Shown here piece after piece: positions 17,784 through 25,612 of a stretch of 59,163 nucleotides of DNA. The notes beneath the pieces are model-generated. The model did not search any database, was not told where the DNA came from, and worked only from the letters and a program-made list of their open reading frames with translations. The translations under genes and the position numbers were made by a program. The stretch's first letter is position 1, and every line of letters begins with the position of its first letter. Source of the DNA: Neptunicella marina (lineage in GTDB: Bacteria > Pseudomonadota > Gammaproteobacteria > Enterobacterales > Alteromonadaceae). The stretch is taken from positions 1 through 59,163 of the forward strand of contig NZ_JACNEP010000020.1 of NCBI RefSeq assembly GCF_014270035.1, written 5' to 3'.

Positions 17784-18443
17784 TTAAGCAACTTTTTTCT
17801 TAAGAGCGTCTAACTCTGCTTGCAAGTCATCTTCTTTAGCTAACTGCTTAAATTCATTTTCCAGACTGTTAGCCGAGCTGGTTAAATCGTAGGCTTCCAC
17901 TTTGGCTTCAATCTGTTCAATACGTTGTTCGTAGTGCTCAAAACGCAGCATAGAATCAGCTATTTTTTCACTGCTTTGTTGTGCTTTGGCTTTTAAACGC
18001 ACGGTGGCAGATTGATTTCTGGCAACCAGTGACTTTTGTTTAGCACGCACTTCCGCCAGCTTTTCATTTAGCTTGCTGCAATCGTCCTGCAATTTAGTGA
18101 TACTTTCGTCCACTGCATCCAGTTCGTTTTGCAATGCGTCCAGCTCAGCCTGTGCTTGCTGCTTTTCAATTAATGCGGCGCGCGCTAAATCTTCACGGCC
18201 TTTGCTCATGGCTAACTCGGCATTTGCCTGCCAGTCTGCAATTTTGGCGGCTAAGCGAATTTGTTTGCGTGCCAATACTTTTTTCTCAGCCAGTTGTCTG
18301 GCCGCGACAGAACGCACCTCAACCATGGTTTCTTCCATTTCCTGAATAATCAGCTGAACCACTTTTTGCGGATCTTCTGCCTTATCCAGTAACGCATTGA
18401 TGTTTGATTGCACGATGTCGCTAATACGAGTAAACATTCCCAT
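17784..18443 (-). CDS. pspA: Phage shock protein A (PspA/IM30)
   Basis: A 219-residue, almost entirely helical coiled-coil protein typical of PspA/Vipp1 (E. coli 222). It starts [25 protein letters not shown], the amphipathic membrane-binding helix, followed by long heptad-rich helices with the QLIIQEMEE block. It protects the inner membrane under envelope stress and normally restrains the sigma-54 activator PspF. The start ATG 18443 has GGAG seven bases upstream. A near-consensus sigma-54 promoter lies at 18508-18525. No pspF is present in the window. Confidence 0.95.
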   Translation of the reverse strand: MGMFTRISDIVQSNINALLDKAEDPQKVVQLIIQEMEETMVEVRSVAARQLAEKKVLARKQIRLAAKIADWQANAELAMSKGREDLARAALIEKQQAQAELDALQNELDAVDESITKLQDDCSKLNEKLAEVRAKQKSLVARNQSATVRLKAKAQQSSEKIADSMLRFEHYEQRIEQIEAKVEAYDLTSSANSLENEFKQLAKEDDLQAELDALKKKVA

Positions 18444-18507
18444 TTTTAATCTCCACACTAAAAATTAATTTTGTTGTTCGGGCTGTTTGCCCTTTCCAAT
18501 AGAGTTA

Positions 18508-18525
18508 TTACAAGTGGCGTGCCAA
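18508..18525 (-). promoter_or_regulatory. Sigma-54 promoter of the psp operon
   Basis: The minus strand reads TTGGCACG-CCAC-TTGTAA. The consensus is YTGGCACG-N4-TTGCW: the -24 element is perfect, and the -12 element differs at one base (GT instead of GC), with the invariant 10-base spacing. The predicted transcription start is near 18499, giving a leader of about 56 bases before pspA. This matches the known sigma-54 control of psp operons. Confidence 0.85.
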
Positions 18526-18930
18526 GATTAAAAATAAATTTATCTTATTGTTTTTAAATGAATTTTTAGAGACTCGATGTTTTAAGTGGGGTATACAGCA
18601 AAGAATTTAAAAAACAAAAGTGGTCAAAATCGCAGGCAATTTAGTCAAATTCGCCAATTGAAAATTGAGTTGAATGATCGAAAGACAAAAAATAGATAAA
18701 TATGGAAACTGAGTGATTAGATATTTGGAAGCGAAATGGTGTTAAACGGATGAACTACTGGGTTTAGGTTTAATTAAAGCGATTTAGGCACAATTCATTC
18801 GATGAGTCATAAGGAGTCTGACTAAAGCTGAATGATATGATTTTCGGGATGGGTTATCTATCTTCGAAGATACAACTCCTTAAACTTGTTCTTGCCCTAG
18901 CTCAAAAATGAAAATTAGGAAAAATATTCA
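18526..18930. other. AT-rich intergenic region upstream of pspA and the beta-propeller gene
   Basis: About 400 bases with no coding region I can support. It should hold enhancer sites for the sigma-54 activator of the psp operon (none identified) and the promoter of the plus-strand gene at 18931. The one clear structure is the 14-bp palindrome at 18859-18872. Confidence 0.4.
18859..18872. promoter_or_regulatory. Perfect 14-bp palindrome upstream of the beta-propeller gene
   Basis: TATCTTCGAAGATA is a perfect palindrome 58 bases before the start codon at 18931, in the position expected for an operator. The cognate regulator is unknown. Confidence 0.35.
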
Positions 18931-19875
18931 ATGCTAGCAAAACAAATTATTAGGATAGAAACACTACTGCTCTCAATTACTATTCTTAGCTTAGCGGCTC
19001 CGTGCAAAGGCGATGAACAACTGCCCTCTAAGCCCTTATCCCTTGTATATAGTTTTAAAGAGGGAAAGAACAGAGCAATTTATTTGAGTGATGAAGAAGG
19101 TAAAACTCGCATAAAAATTGTAGATTCAACTAGCAGTGATGGTTATCCGGCTGTATCCCCAACAGGAGAAAGTGTTGCATTTTATGGTAAATACGACAAA
19201 AACAAAACTTGGTCCATTCATACTGCAGATATAGATGGAAAGAATGTTCGCCGATTAACCAATGACAAAAATGTTCGCGACAGTGCCCCAGCTTGGTCCC
19301 CTGATGGAAAAACTATTGCGTTTGCTAGAGAGTATCAAGATTCAAATGGAGCTTGGCAGGAAGAAATCTGGCTGATGAATACAGATGGAACTGAGCAACG
19401 TCAAATAAAAGCACTTAATGGACTTTTTCCCACGTTTTTGCAAGATGGACGAATTCTCTATCAATCCAAATCTAGCCCAAGTCAAATAAGCATCGCCAAT
19501 ATAGATGGAAGCAATGTAATTCAATTAACCAAAGATGATACAGATAACATGATGCCAAAGATTTCCCCTGATGGCTCACAAATCACTTATCTTTCAAGTA
19601 GAGATGGGAATCAAGAGGTATACATCATGAATGTTGATGGCTCTAGCCATCAGAGAATAACTAAAAATGATATTCAAGAGTGGGGACCAACCTGGTCTTC
19701 TGACGGTTCCAAAGTCATTTTTTCATCGGAAAACGTGCATGGTTTTTTTGATATTTACAAAGCGAACAAGGATGGTACATCTATCGAGAAAATATTGAAT
19801 AGTGGATCTCAAGCAGCGACGGTATATCATCTGGATAAAAGCTATTTGGAGAAATCACTTAAAGTAAAACTATGA
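18931..19875 (+). CDS. Exported TolB-like PD40 beta-propeller protein
   Basis: A 314-residue protein with an N-terminal signal peptide (hydrophobic 12-22) and about five PD40/WD40-like repeats of the TolB type, seen as recurring SPDGKTIAFAR, SPDGSQITYLSSRDG and SSDGSKVIFSSEN with NxDG turns (MNTDGTEQ, MNVDGSSH). A periplasmic binding or scaffold role is likely; no catalytic domain is visible. It lacks the N-terminal TolB domain, so it is not TolB. Codon use is distinctly more AT-rich than the neighbours, and it stands alone between long intergenic regions, so it may be a transferred orphan. AGGA lies about ten bases before the ATG. Confidence 0.82.
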   Translation: MLAKQIIRIETLLLSITILSLAAPCKGDEQLPSKPLSLVYSFKEGKNRAIYLSDEEGKTRIKIVDSTSSDGYPAVSPTGESVAFYGKYDKNKTWSIHTADIDGKNVRRLTNDKNVRDSAPAWSPDGKTIAFAREYQDSNGAWQEEIWLMNTDGTEQRQIKALNGLFPTFLQDGRILYQSKSSPSQISIANIDGSNVIQLTKDDTDNMMPKISPDGSQITYLSSRDGNQEVYIMNVDGSSHQRITKNDIQEWGPTWSSDGSKVIFSSENVHGFFDIYKANKDGTSIEKILNSGSQAATVYHLDKSYLEKSLKVKL

Positions 19876-20211
19876 GCAAAATCATCAGGATAAGCGGTTC
19901 TATTGACAATTTAATGTTGGCACAAATATACAGTGCAATATCAATTTCCTGAACTTCCGCTCCTTGCCTATAGCGGACTAGCTTAAACCTAATTATTCGA
20001 TGTCCGCTATTTCGCTCATAGCTACCTTACTGATGCTTGCTAGGAACATGTAGATCACTGTGCCTGATTTGATTTAAACCACTAAAAAGTAAAGCCAACA
20101 AAAAGGGCTAGTGATTTAAGGTGTGGCCATAAGCGAGTTTTAAACGCTGCGGCGACACCATTAAACCCTAACCCATATCGAATTTTGATTAATCGGAATT
20201 TGCTTAGCTGA
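19876..20211. other. Intergenic region with inverted repeats
   Basis: No gene seen. It contains an 8-bp perfect inverted repeat TAGCGGAC (19971-19978) / GTCCGCTA (20002-20009) and, at about 20120-20160, a nested hairpin (GGTGT/ACACC enclosing AGCG/CGCT). These could be transcription end signals for the genes on either side or remnants of a dispersed repeat. Neither has a clear T-run. Confidence 0.4.
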
Positions 20212-21240
20212 TTAAACGGAAAGCTCTCTGCGAATAATCTCAGCACCCGCGCTTAATGCTTGTAATTTACCGCGTGCCACATTGCGCGATAGCGGCGCCA
20301 TTCCGCAGTTGGTGCACGGATAAAGTTTATCGGCATGCACAAACTCCAGTGCTTTGCGCAGTGTTGCGGCCACTTCTTCCGGGGATTCGATGTTATTGCT
20401 TGCTACGTCAATGGCACCCACCATTACTTTTTTACCGCGAATTAATTCGAGTAAATCAATTGGCACATGTGAGTTATGGCACTCCAGTGAAATCAAATCG
20501 ATACTGGATTGCTGTAATTTAGGAAACGCCTGTTCGTACTGGCGCCATTCGGAGCCCAGTGTTTTTTTCCAGTCGGTATTGGCTTTAATGCCATAGCCAT
20601 AACAAATATGTACTGCGGTTTCGCATTTTAACCCTTCGACTGCGCGCTCAAGTGAGGCGATGCCCCAGTCGTTTACTTCATCAAAAAATACGTTAAAGGC
20701 CGGTTCATCAAACTGGATAATATCCACACCCGCAGCTTCCAGTTCTTTGGCTTCCTGATTAAGGATTTTGGCAAATTCCCACGCCAGTTTTTCACGGCTT
20801 TTATAATGCGCATCGTACAGAGTGTCGATCATGGTCATAGGGCCAGGCAATGCCCATTTAATTGGCTGAGTAGTTTGCTGGCGCAAAAATTTCGCATCCT
20901 CCACAAACACCGGTTTTTGACGTGATACCGCATCGACCACAGAAGGCACACTGGCATCGTAACGGTCACGGATTTTGACGGTTTTACGGTTTTCAAAATC
21001 CACACCACTTAGGTGCTCAATAAAGGTGGTCACAAAGTGCTGACGAGTTTGCTCACCGTCACTGACGATATCGATGCCAGCTAATTGCTGCTCCTGCAAT
21101 GAAACACGCAGTGCATCCTGTTTGGCTTCTGCCAGCTCGTCACCTTGTAATTTCCACGGTGACCAAAGAGTTTCCGGCTGAGCCAGCCATGAGGGTTTAG
21201 GCAAGCTGCCAGCGGTTGAAGTAGGTAATAACTTTGTCAT
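20212..21240 (-). CDS. mesD: Core methionine synthase MesD (MetE C-terminal-domain type)
   Basis: A 342-residue protein equal to the catalytic C-terminal half of MetE, without the N-terminal folate-binding half. Zinc and homocysteine ligands are present: H211 and C213 in VHICYG and C309 in YPCTNCG. Known biology: the MesD family of core methionine synthases does not use methyl-tetrahydrofolate and works with its DUF1852 partner MesX in an oxygen-requiring manner. Here it lies 49 bases downstream of a DUF1852 gene on the same strand, as in the described pairs. The last step of methionine synthesis (homocysteine to methionine) is the expected reaction; the methyl donor is not evident from sequence. 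Confidence 0.88.
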   Translation of the reverse strand: MTKLLPTSTAGSLPKPSWLAQPETLWSPWKLQGDELAEAKQDALRVSLQEQQLAGIDIVSDGEQTRQHFVTTFIEHLSGVDFENRKTVKIRDRYDASVPSVVDAVSRQKPVFVEDAKFLRQQTTQPIKWALPGPMTMIDTLYDAHYKSREKLAWEFAKILNQEAKELEAAGVDIIQFDEPAFNVFFDEVNDWGIASLERAVEGLKCETAVHICYGYGIKANTDWKKTLGSEWRQYEQAFPKLQQSSIDLISLECHNSHVPIDLLELIRGKKVMVGAIDVASNNIESPEEVAATLRKALEFVHADKLYPCTNCGMAPLSRNVARGKLQALSAGAEIIRRELSV

Positions 21241-21289
21241 GATTAATTCAGTTAGCTTTTGTATTAGTTAAAATCAGTATTTATATGGC

Positions 21290-22267
21290 CTAGATCGCAA
21301 TGCGCGACGACCACTGCTCAAGGATATTTTGGTAAGGCTTAATAAAATGCTCTTCAGCAAATTTGCCCTGCGCAATCGCCAGTTTGCTGCGCTCTTCTCT
21401 GTCATACACGATTTGCGTTAGTGAATGGTCCTGATGTTTTAAATTCGGTTTAAAGCACTTACCGGCAATCGCATTAGCGTTGTAAATTTCAGGACGGTAA
21501 ATTTTCTGGAAGGTTTCCATGGTGCTAATGGTGCTAATCAGTTCCAGATTGGTGTAATCCGTTAACAAATCGCCAAAGAAGTAAAACGCCAGCGGAGCCA
21601 CACCGTTAGGCGGCATAAAGTAGCGCACCTGCAAGCCCATCTTTTTAAAATATTGCTCGGTCAACGAGGTTTCATTCGGTTGGTATTCATAACCTAATAC
21701 CGGGTGTTGGTTTTCGGTTCTGTGGTAGGTTTTGTTATCCGACACGCTCAGGCAAATGACCGGTAACTTTTGGAAATGTTGTTTATAAGCGTCGGAATTA
21801 ACAAAGTGCTTAAACAATTTACCGTGTAAGTCACCAAAGTTATCCGGAATGCTAAATTGCGCCTGATCTTTGTTGTGTTTCAGCAACAGTACACTGAAAT
21901 CATAGTCACGCACATAAGAGGAAAAGTTATTACCCACTATGCCTTCAATACGTTTACCGGTTTTATGATCAAGGATGTTGGTTTTTAAAATCTCAATCGA
22001 CGGGAAAGCCTGTTCGCTGCCTTCAATATCCATTCCCACCGAGATAATTTCCAGCTCCACCGAATAACGATCGGCTTGCGGATTATCCCAGTAAGCCAAC
22101 GCATTAAAACGGTTATCGATCATGTTTAATGCGTTGCGTAAATTCTGCTGACGACTTTCTCCCCGCGCTAAATTAGCAAAGTTAGTGGTGATACGGGTGC
22201 TTTCTGATGGCTGATAGTTTTCATCAAATTTAAGGCTCTCAATGGTAAAGGTGAAATCTTTAAACAT
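21290..22267 (-). CDS. mesX: MesX, DUF1852 partner of the core methionine synthase
   Basis: A 325-residue soluble protein of the DUF1852 family (MFKDFTFTIESLKFDENY at the start; RYFMPPNGVAPLAFYFFGDLLTDYTNLELISTISTMETFQKIYRPEIYNAN near the end). Known from the family: MesX is needed for MesD activity. The start is ATG 22267, aligned with the family; the open frame runs 46 codons upstream, but that stretch holds the candidate promoter and MetR-type sites. First gene of mesX-mesD. Regulation by the MetR-like protein encoded just upstream is likely. Confidence 0.87.
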   Translation of the reverse strand: MFKDFTFTIESLKFDENYQPSESTRITTNFANLARGESRQQNLRNALNMIDNRFNALAYWDNPQADRYSVELEIISVGMDIEGSEQAFPSIEILKTNILDHKTGKRIEGIVGNNFSSYVRDYDFSVLLLKHNKDQAQFSIPDNFGDLHGKLFKHFVNSDAYKQHFQKLPVICLSVSDNKTYHRTENQHPVLGYEYQPNETSLTEQYFKKMGLQVRYFMPPNGVAPLAFYFFGDLLTDYTNLELISTISTMETFQKIYRPEIYNANAIAGKCFKPNLKHQDHSLTQIVYDREERSKLAIAQGKFAEEHFIKPYQNILEQWSSRIAI

Positions 22268-22324
22268 GGCTCTGTACTCTGCTAGTAATCTGGGATAAAC
22301 CCTGAATGTTGAAGCGATGAGTAG

Positions 22325-22388
22325 GTTATACTGCGCCAAATACATGAATAAAAATGATTTAATCTCATTAATACATGCACAATATTCA
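22325..22388 (-). promoter_or_regulatory. Candidate MetR-activated mesXD promoter
   Basis: Two sites resemble the MetR consensus TGAA-N5-TTCA: TGCACAATATTCA (22376-22388, 7 of 8 positions) and TGATTTAATCTCA (22355-22367, 6 of 8). Their centres are 21 bases apart, two helical turns. A -10-like TATAAC lies at 22330-22325 on the minus strand with no good -35, so the sites would fall near -64 and -43, the usual LysR-type activator layout. Confidence 0.5.
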
Positions 22389-22598
22389 TAATTACAATAA
22401 ATCATGTAATATCGCTTAAAAAACGGCCTAAATAACCCAATAAAAGGAATAAGCTATGCCGTTTTGTTTGATTGTTTGGCGCTTGTTGCCAGCTGAAATA
22501 CGATTTTATGGGGTTAGAAAAGAAGATAAATCTGCGCGGGGTCGTATTTAAACACCCCTCGCCTAATAAATTAGCGCTTTACACAGATACCTTTAGAT
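22389..22598. other. Intergenic region between mesX and metR
   Basis: No certain gene. A 31-codon open frame (22456-22551, plus strand) has an AGGA about seven bases before its ATG but no recognisable feature. A GC-rich hairpin at 22534-22562 probably ends metR. Confidence 0.35.
22534..22562 (-). terminator. Probable metR terminator hairpin
   Basis: Inverted repeat GCGCGGGG / CCCCTCGC (one mismatch, 13-base loop), 37 bases after the metR stop. It is followed on the minus strand by an AT-rich, T-containing tail. Confidence 0.45.
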
Positions 22599-23483
22599 TT
22601 AACCGCTGGTTCTGGCCTGGGCGATAAAATCACTAAGATAATTAATTTGTTCTTCGTCTTTACGCATACCCAGAAAGATCTGTTTTTTAATACCCTGTTT
22701 GCCAAAACGTAAACTTTTAATTGGCAGTGTGCTGGCAAACTCATCGACTAACCAACCGGGCAAGGCACAGATACCACGACCTGCCGCCACCATCTGCAAC
22801 ATGATCTCGGTGGTTTCGATAATCTTGTGTTTTTTAACCGTGCATTTTGCCGGATTTAAAAACTGACTAAAAATATCCAGCCGCTGTGGCTCAACAGGAT
22901 AACTAAATAACACTTCATCACTTAGCTGCTCGGGGATCACAAAGTCTTGTTTAGCTAAATGGTGAGAAGCGGGCACCACTAAGCGATGTTCATAATCAAA
23001 TACCGGAAGATAAGCCACCTTTGGTGTAAACAAAGGATCTGGCGTAACCAGAATATCAATTTCATAGCTATGCAACGCGCCCAAACCACCAAACTGAAAT
23101 TCCTGTTTTACATCAATATCCACTTCAGGCCATTTTTGCAGAAACGGCTCAATCACCTTTAACAGCCATTGGTAACAGGGGTGACATTCCATGCCAATGC
23201 GTAACGAGCCCATTTCGCCCCTGGCAATCTGGCTCAATAATAATTCGGTATGCTGGAATTGTGGCAATACACGATTGGCAAGAATTAAGATCCGCTCACC
23301 AGCTGCCGTCAGGCGCAAATTTCGCCCTTCTTTTTGCCACACAGGTACTTTCAACTGCCCCTCAAGTTTTTTAATACTGTGACTGAGCGCAGACTGAGAC
23401 AAATTCAATGACTCAGCGGCCTGAGTTAAGGTGCCTTGCTGTTTGATTGCAGCTAACACTTCCAGATGAAAACGACCCAACAC
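22599..23483 (-). CDS. metR: LysR-type regulator, MetR-like
   Basis: A 294-residue LysR-family protein. The N-terminal helix-turn-helix (about 1-62: TLTQAAESLNLSQSALSHSIKKLE) is followed by a substrate domain that keeps MetR hallmarks, e.g. MECHPCYQWL and PVFDYEHRLVVP and MLQMVAAGRGICALPGWLV, close to E. coli MetR. MetR activates methionine synthase genes with homocysteine as co-inducer. A perfect MetR consensus lies 33 bases before its GTG start (23516-23528), pointing to autoregulation, and two similar sites precede mesX. Orientation and proximity support mesXD as the target. Confidence 0.85.
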   Translation of the reverse strand: MLGRFHLEVLAAIKQQGTLTQAAESLNLSQSALSHSIKKLEGQLKVPVWQKEGRNLRLTAAGERILILANRVLPQFQHTELLLSQIARGEMGSLRIGMECHPCYQWLLKVIEPFLQKWPEVDIDVKQEFQFGGLGALHSYEIDILVTPDPLFTPKVAYLPVFDYEHRLVVPASHHLAKQDFVIPEQLSDEVLFSYPVEPQRLDIFSQFLNPAKCTVKKHKIIETTEIMLQMVAAGRGICALPGWLVDEFASTLPIKSLRFGKQGIKKQIFLGMRKDEEQINYLSDFIAQARTSG

Positions 23484-23515
23484 AACGAGATTCCAATTTT
23501 AAGCAACTTATTTTA

Positions 23516-23528
23516 TGAATTTAATTCA
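23516..23528. promoter_or_regulatory. MetR box upstream of metR
   Basis: TGAATTTAATTCA matches TGAA-N5-TTCA exactly and extends to a 15-bp palindrome (ATGAATTTAATTCAT, 23515-23529). It lies 33 bases from the metR start, the place expected for autorepression. Confidence 0.7.
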
Positions 23529-23653
23529 TGGAAAAATAAAATTACACCATTATTTTCATAGTTGATGGATCTTAGGAGTAAATATAAAGAGGAACGATGA
23601 AATTGAAAAATGCGAGTGATTTAGAGATTTAAAGACAATGAAAAGTACAAAAT

Positions 23654-23685
23654 GCAAGACAGTCGTTTAGGATTGACTGTCTTGC
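23654..23685 (-). terminator. Hairpin ending the small exported/membrane protein operon, stop codon in the loop
   Basis: A perfect 11-bp stem (GCAAGACAGTC / GACTGTCTTGC) with a 10-base loop that contains the stop (23667-23669) of the 47-residue gene. On the minus strand it is followed by ATTTTGTACTTTT. Confidence 0.7.
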
Positions 23686-23810
23686 CTCGATGAGTGGTCA
23701 AATTGTATGTGAGTTTGTTTAAACTCTAACAGGCTGAGAATAACGGCCCCTGCCAGATAGGCGACCACGGGCATCATCAATATTCCGATTAGGTCTAATT
23801 GGCTCAGCAT
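23667..23810 (-). CDS. 47-residue single-pass membrane protein
   Basis: A short reading frame coding 47 residues: MLSQLD, then a hydrophobic helix (about 7-28, LIGILMMPVVAYLAGAVILSLL), then a polar tail rich in Q, H, S and D. The ATG lies five bases after the stop of the exported-protein gene at 23816, which suggests coupled translation, and its stop lies in the loop of a strong hairpin. Clean fit between two clear boundaries is the main evidence; no family is recognised. It could be a small envelope-complex subunit or regulator acting with its neighbour. Confidence 0.55.
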   Translation of the reverse strand: MLSQLDLIGILMMPVVAYLAGAVILSLLEFKQTHIQFDHSSRQDSQS

Positions 23811-23815
23811 AATCT

Positions 23816-24094
23816 TTACCCGATGTTAGCAGCGATAATTTCCGGTGCTTCTTCGGTCTGAATCACAACATCAGATTCAGGTAAAGTTTGTTTAGATTGA
23901 GTATCCAGGCTCTCAGTCGCATTGACTACCGCCTTATCAATTTGTTGTTGAACTTGTTGCTCTAATACCTGAGTCGCTTTTTGCATTAACTGACCAGATA
24001 CCTGGTTTAAATCGAATTCCTGTGCCTGAGCTACCTGACTACCAGAAACGGCGATTAAAAATACTGCGCTTAAAGTTTTGACTTTGTTAAACAT
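23816..24094 (-). CDS. Small exported protein, unknown function
   Basis: A 92-residue protein with a good signal peptide (MFNKVKTLSAVFLIAVSGSQVAQA, cleavage after AQA) and a mature part of about 68 residues with a Q-rich amphipathic helix (LMQKATQVLEQQVQQQIDKAV). ATG 24094 has GGAG eight bases upstream. No family is recognised; such proteins are often periplasmic. It forms a two-gene unit with the 47-residue membrane protein. Confidence 0.7.
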   Translation of the reverse strand: MFNKVKTLSAVFLIAVSGSQVAQAQEFDLNQVSGQLMQKATQVLEQQVQQQIDKAVVNATESLDTQSKQTLPESDVVIQTEEAPEIIAANIG

Positions 24095-24254
24095 GATTGG
24101 CTCCATTTATTAGGTTACTAGTTAAGTCGCAGTAACTATTGCGATAGTTGTGCCAATCTTTAAAAAAATTTTATCTCTTTGTTTTAATTGAATATTTTAA
24201 TTTTAATTTATCAAGAGTGTTTAAGCGTGCCAACTTGCCAGACTGTTAAATAGC

Positions 24255-24288
24255 CAAATTAACCAACCATTTGGTCAAATTAACCAAC
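24255..24288. repeat. Direct repeat CAAATTAACCAAC, two copies 21 bases apart
   Basis: Two identical 13-base copies (24255-24267 and 24276-24288) with starts exactly 21 bases apart, i.e. on the same helix face. It lies between the dusA 3' end and the promoter region of the small exported-protein gene, for which it could be an operator. Confidence 0.4.
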
Positions 24289-24307
24289 TTAATTTGCCCC
24301 AGCCAAT

Positions 24308-25327
24308 TCAACGTTGGGCCATGGCAGCAAGTGCTGCATCAAAAGTGGCAGGAGTTGCTGTGTCGCTGGTGCCGTTTTCACTTAAATAACGTCGCCAGGC
24401 GCGTGCGCCCGGTTGATTCTGAAATAAACCCAGCATATGACGTGCAACATGCCAAAAACGCGCACCTTGCTGCATTTGTTGCTCGGTATAATCCTGCATA
24501 GCTTTAATGACCTGCTCGCGGGTTAGCTCATTTGGCGCCTGATCATAAAAACGCTCGTCAACCCCGGCCAGGATCCATGGGTTGCTATATACCTCGCGTC
24601 CGATCATCACGCCGTCGATATGTTGCAAATGCAATTCGGCGTCATCCAGCGTTTTTACCCCACCGTTAATATCGATGTGTAAATCTGGATACTGCTGTTT
24701 AAGCTGGTAAACACGGTCGTACATAAGTGGGGGAATATCGCGATTTTCTTTGGGGCTTAAGCCTTTTAACCAGGCTTTTCTGGCGTGCACAATAAAAGTG
24801 TCACAGCCGGCTTCGGCAACGGTGGTGATAAAACGGTCTAAATCTTCCATCTCACACATATCGTCAATACCAATGCGGGATTTGACCGTAACCGGAATAT
24901 CAACCGCCTGCTGCATGGCGCTAACACACTCTGCCACTGTTTGTGGTTCGGCCATTAAGCAAGCACCAAAGCGACCATTTTGAACCCGGTTAGACGGACA
25001 GCCCACATTAATATTAACTTCGTCATAACCATATTCCTGCGCCTTTTGCGCACAGAGGGTCATGTCTTTAGCATCTGAGCCGCCTAATTGCAGCGCAATG
25101 GGATGCTCAGCATCACTAAAGCTCAGATAATCGCCTTTACCGAAAATAATCGCCCCTGTGGTGACCATCTCAGTATATAGCAACGTATGCTGCGAGATTT
25201 GGCGCAGAAAATAACGACAATGACGATCGGTCCAGTCCAGCATCGGTGCCACCGAGATACGTCTGTTAATCGAAGCTACATTGATTGCATTTGGTTGCTG
25301 GACATTGTGTTTCACTGAGAATCTCAT
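24308..25327 (-). CDS. dusA: tRNA-dihydrouridine synthase A
   Basis: A 339-residue flavoenzyme (FMN, TIM barrel) that reduces U20/U20a in the tRNA D-loop. It shows APMLDWTDRHCRYF at the barrel entry, the catalytic cysteine in NINVGCPSNRVQNGRFGACLM, VKSRIGIDD, FIVHARKAWLKGLSPKENR and the C-terminal RHMLGLFQNQPGARAWRRYL, all DusA-specific rather than DusB or DusC. The N-terminal extension of about 20 residues is variable in the family. It is a single gene. Confidence 0.95.
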   Translation of the reverse strand: MRFSVKHNVQQPNAINVASINRRISVAPMLDWTDRHCRYFLRQISQHTLLYTEMVTTGAIIFGKGDYLSFSDAEHPIALQLGGSDAKDMTLCAQKAQEYGYDEVNINVGCPSNRVQNGRFGACLMAEPQTVAECVSAMQQAVDIPVTVKSRIGIDDMCEMEDLDRFITTVAEAGCDTFIVHARKAWLKGLSPKENRDIPPLMYDRVYQLKQQYPDLHIDINGGVKTLDDAELHLQHIDGVMIGREVYSNPWILAGVDERFYDQAPNELTREQVIKAMQDYTEQQMQQGARFWHVARHMLGLFQNQPGARAWRRYLSENGTSDTATPATFDAALAAMAQR

Positions 25328-25612
25328 CGCGATAAATTAATACGGCTTCCAATCCGGCCAACTTTTGAGCGGATGGAAATTTGGGGTTGCGGATTTTAGC
25401 ACACCACGTCTTGCTTACAAAAAGATAGGACTCGATTAACTTAAGCTGACCTCTTGCGTAAATAATCGATTCAAATCCCGACACATAACTCCTGGATAAT
25501 TAAGTTTTTTTAAGACTCGTGGGGCACTATCAGTTTCAATACATACGCTTAAAAAGCACGAAATTTACAATTTGTGCGAGCGACACAAAATAAAATACAG
25601 GAATTTCTTCTG

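Noticed and set aside
19971-20009. Possible integron attC site or insertion sequence end
   Set aside because: No attC R-box pattern, no integrase and no transposase are present.
22268-22405. A 46-residue N-terminal extension of MesX
   Set aside because: It covers the MetR-type sites and -10 box, and DUF1852 proteins begin at the MFKDF-like start.
25500-25514. PmrA-type box upstream of the first pap2 gene (two TTAAG elements)
   Set aside because: The TTAA cores are 10 bases apart instead of 11, so the pattern does not fit.
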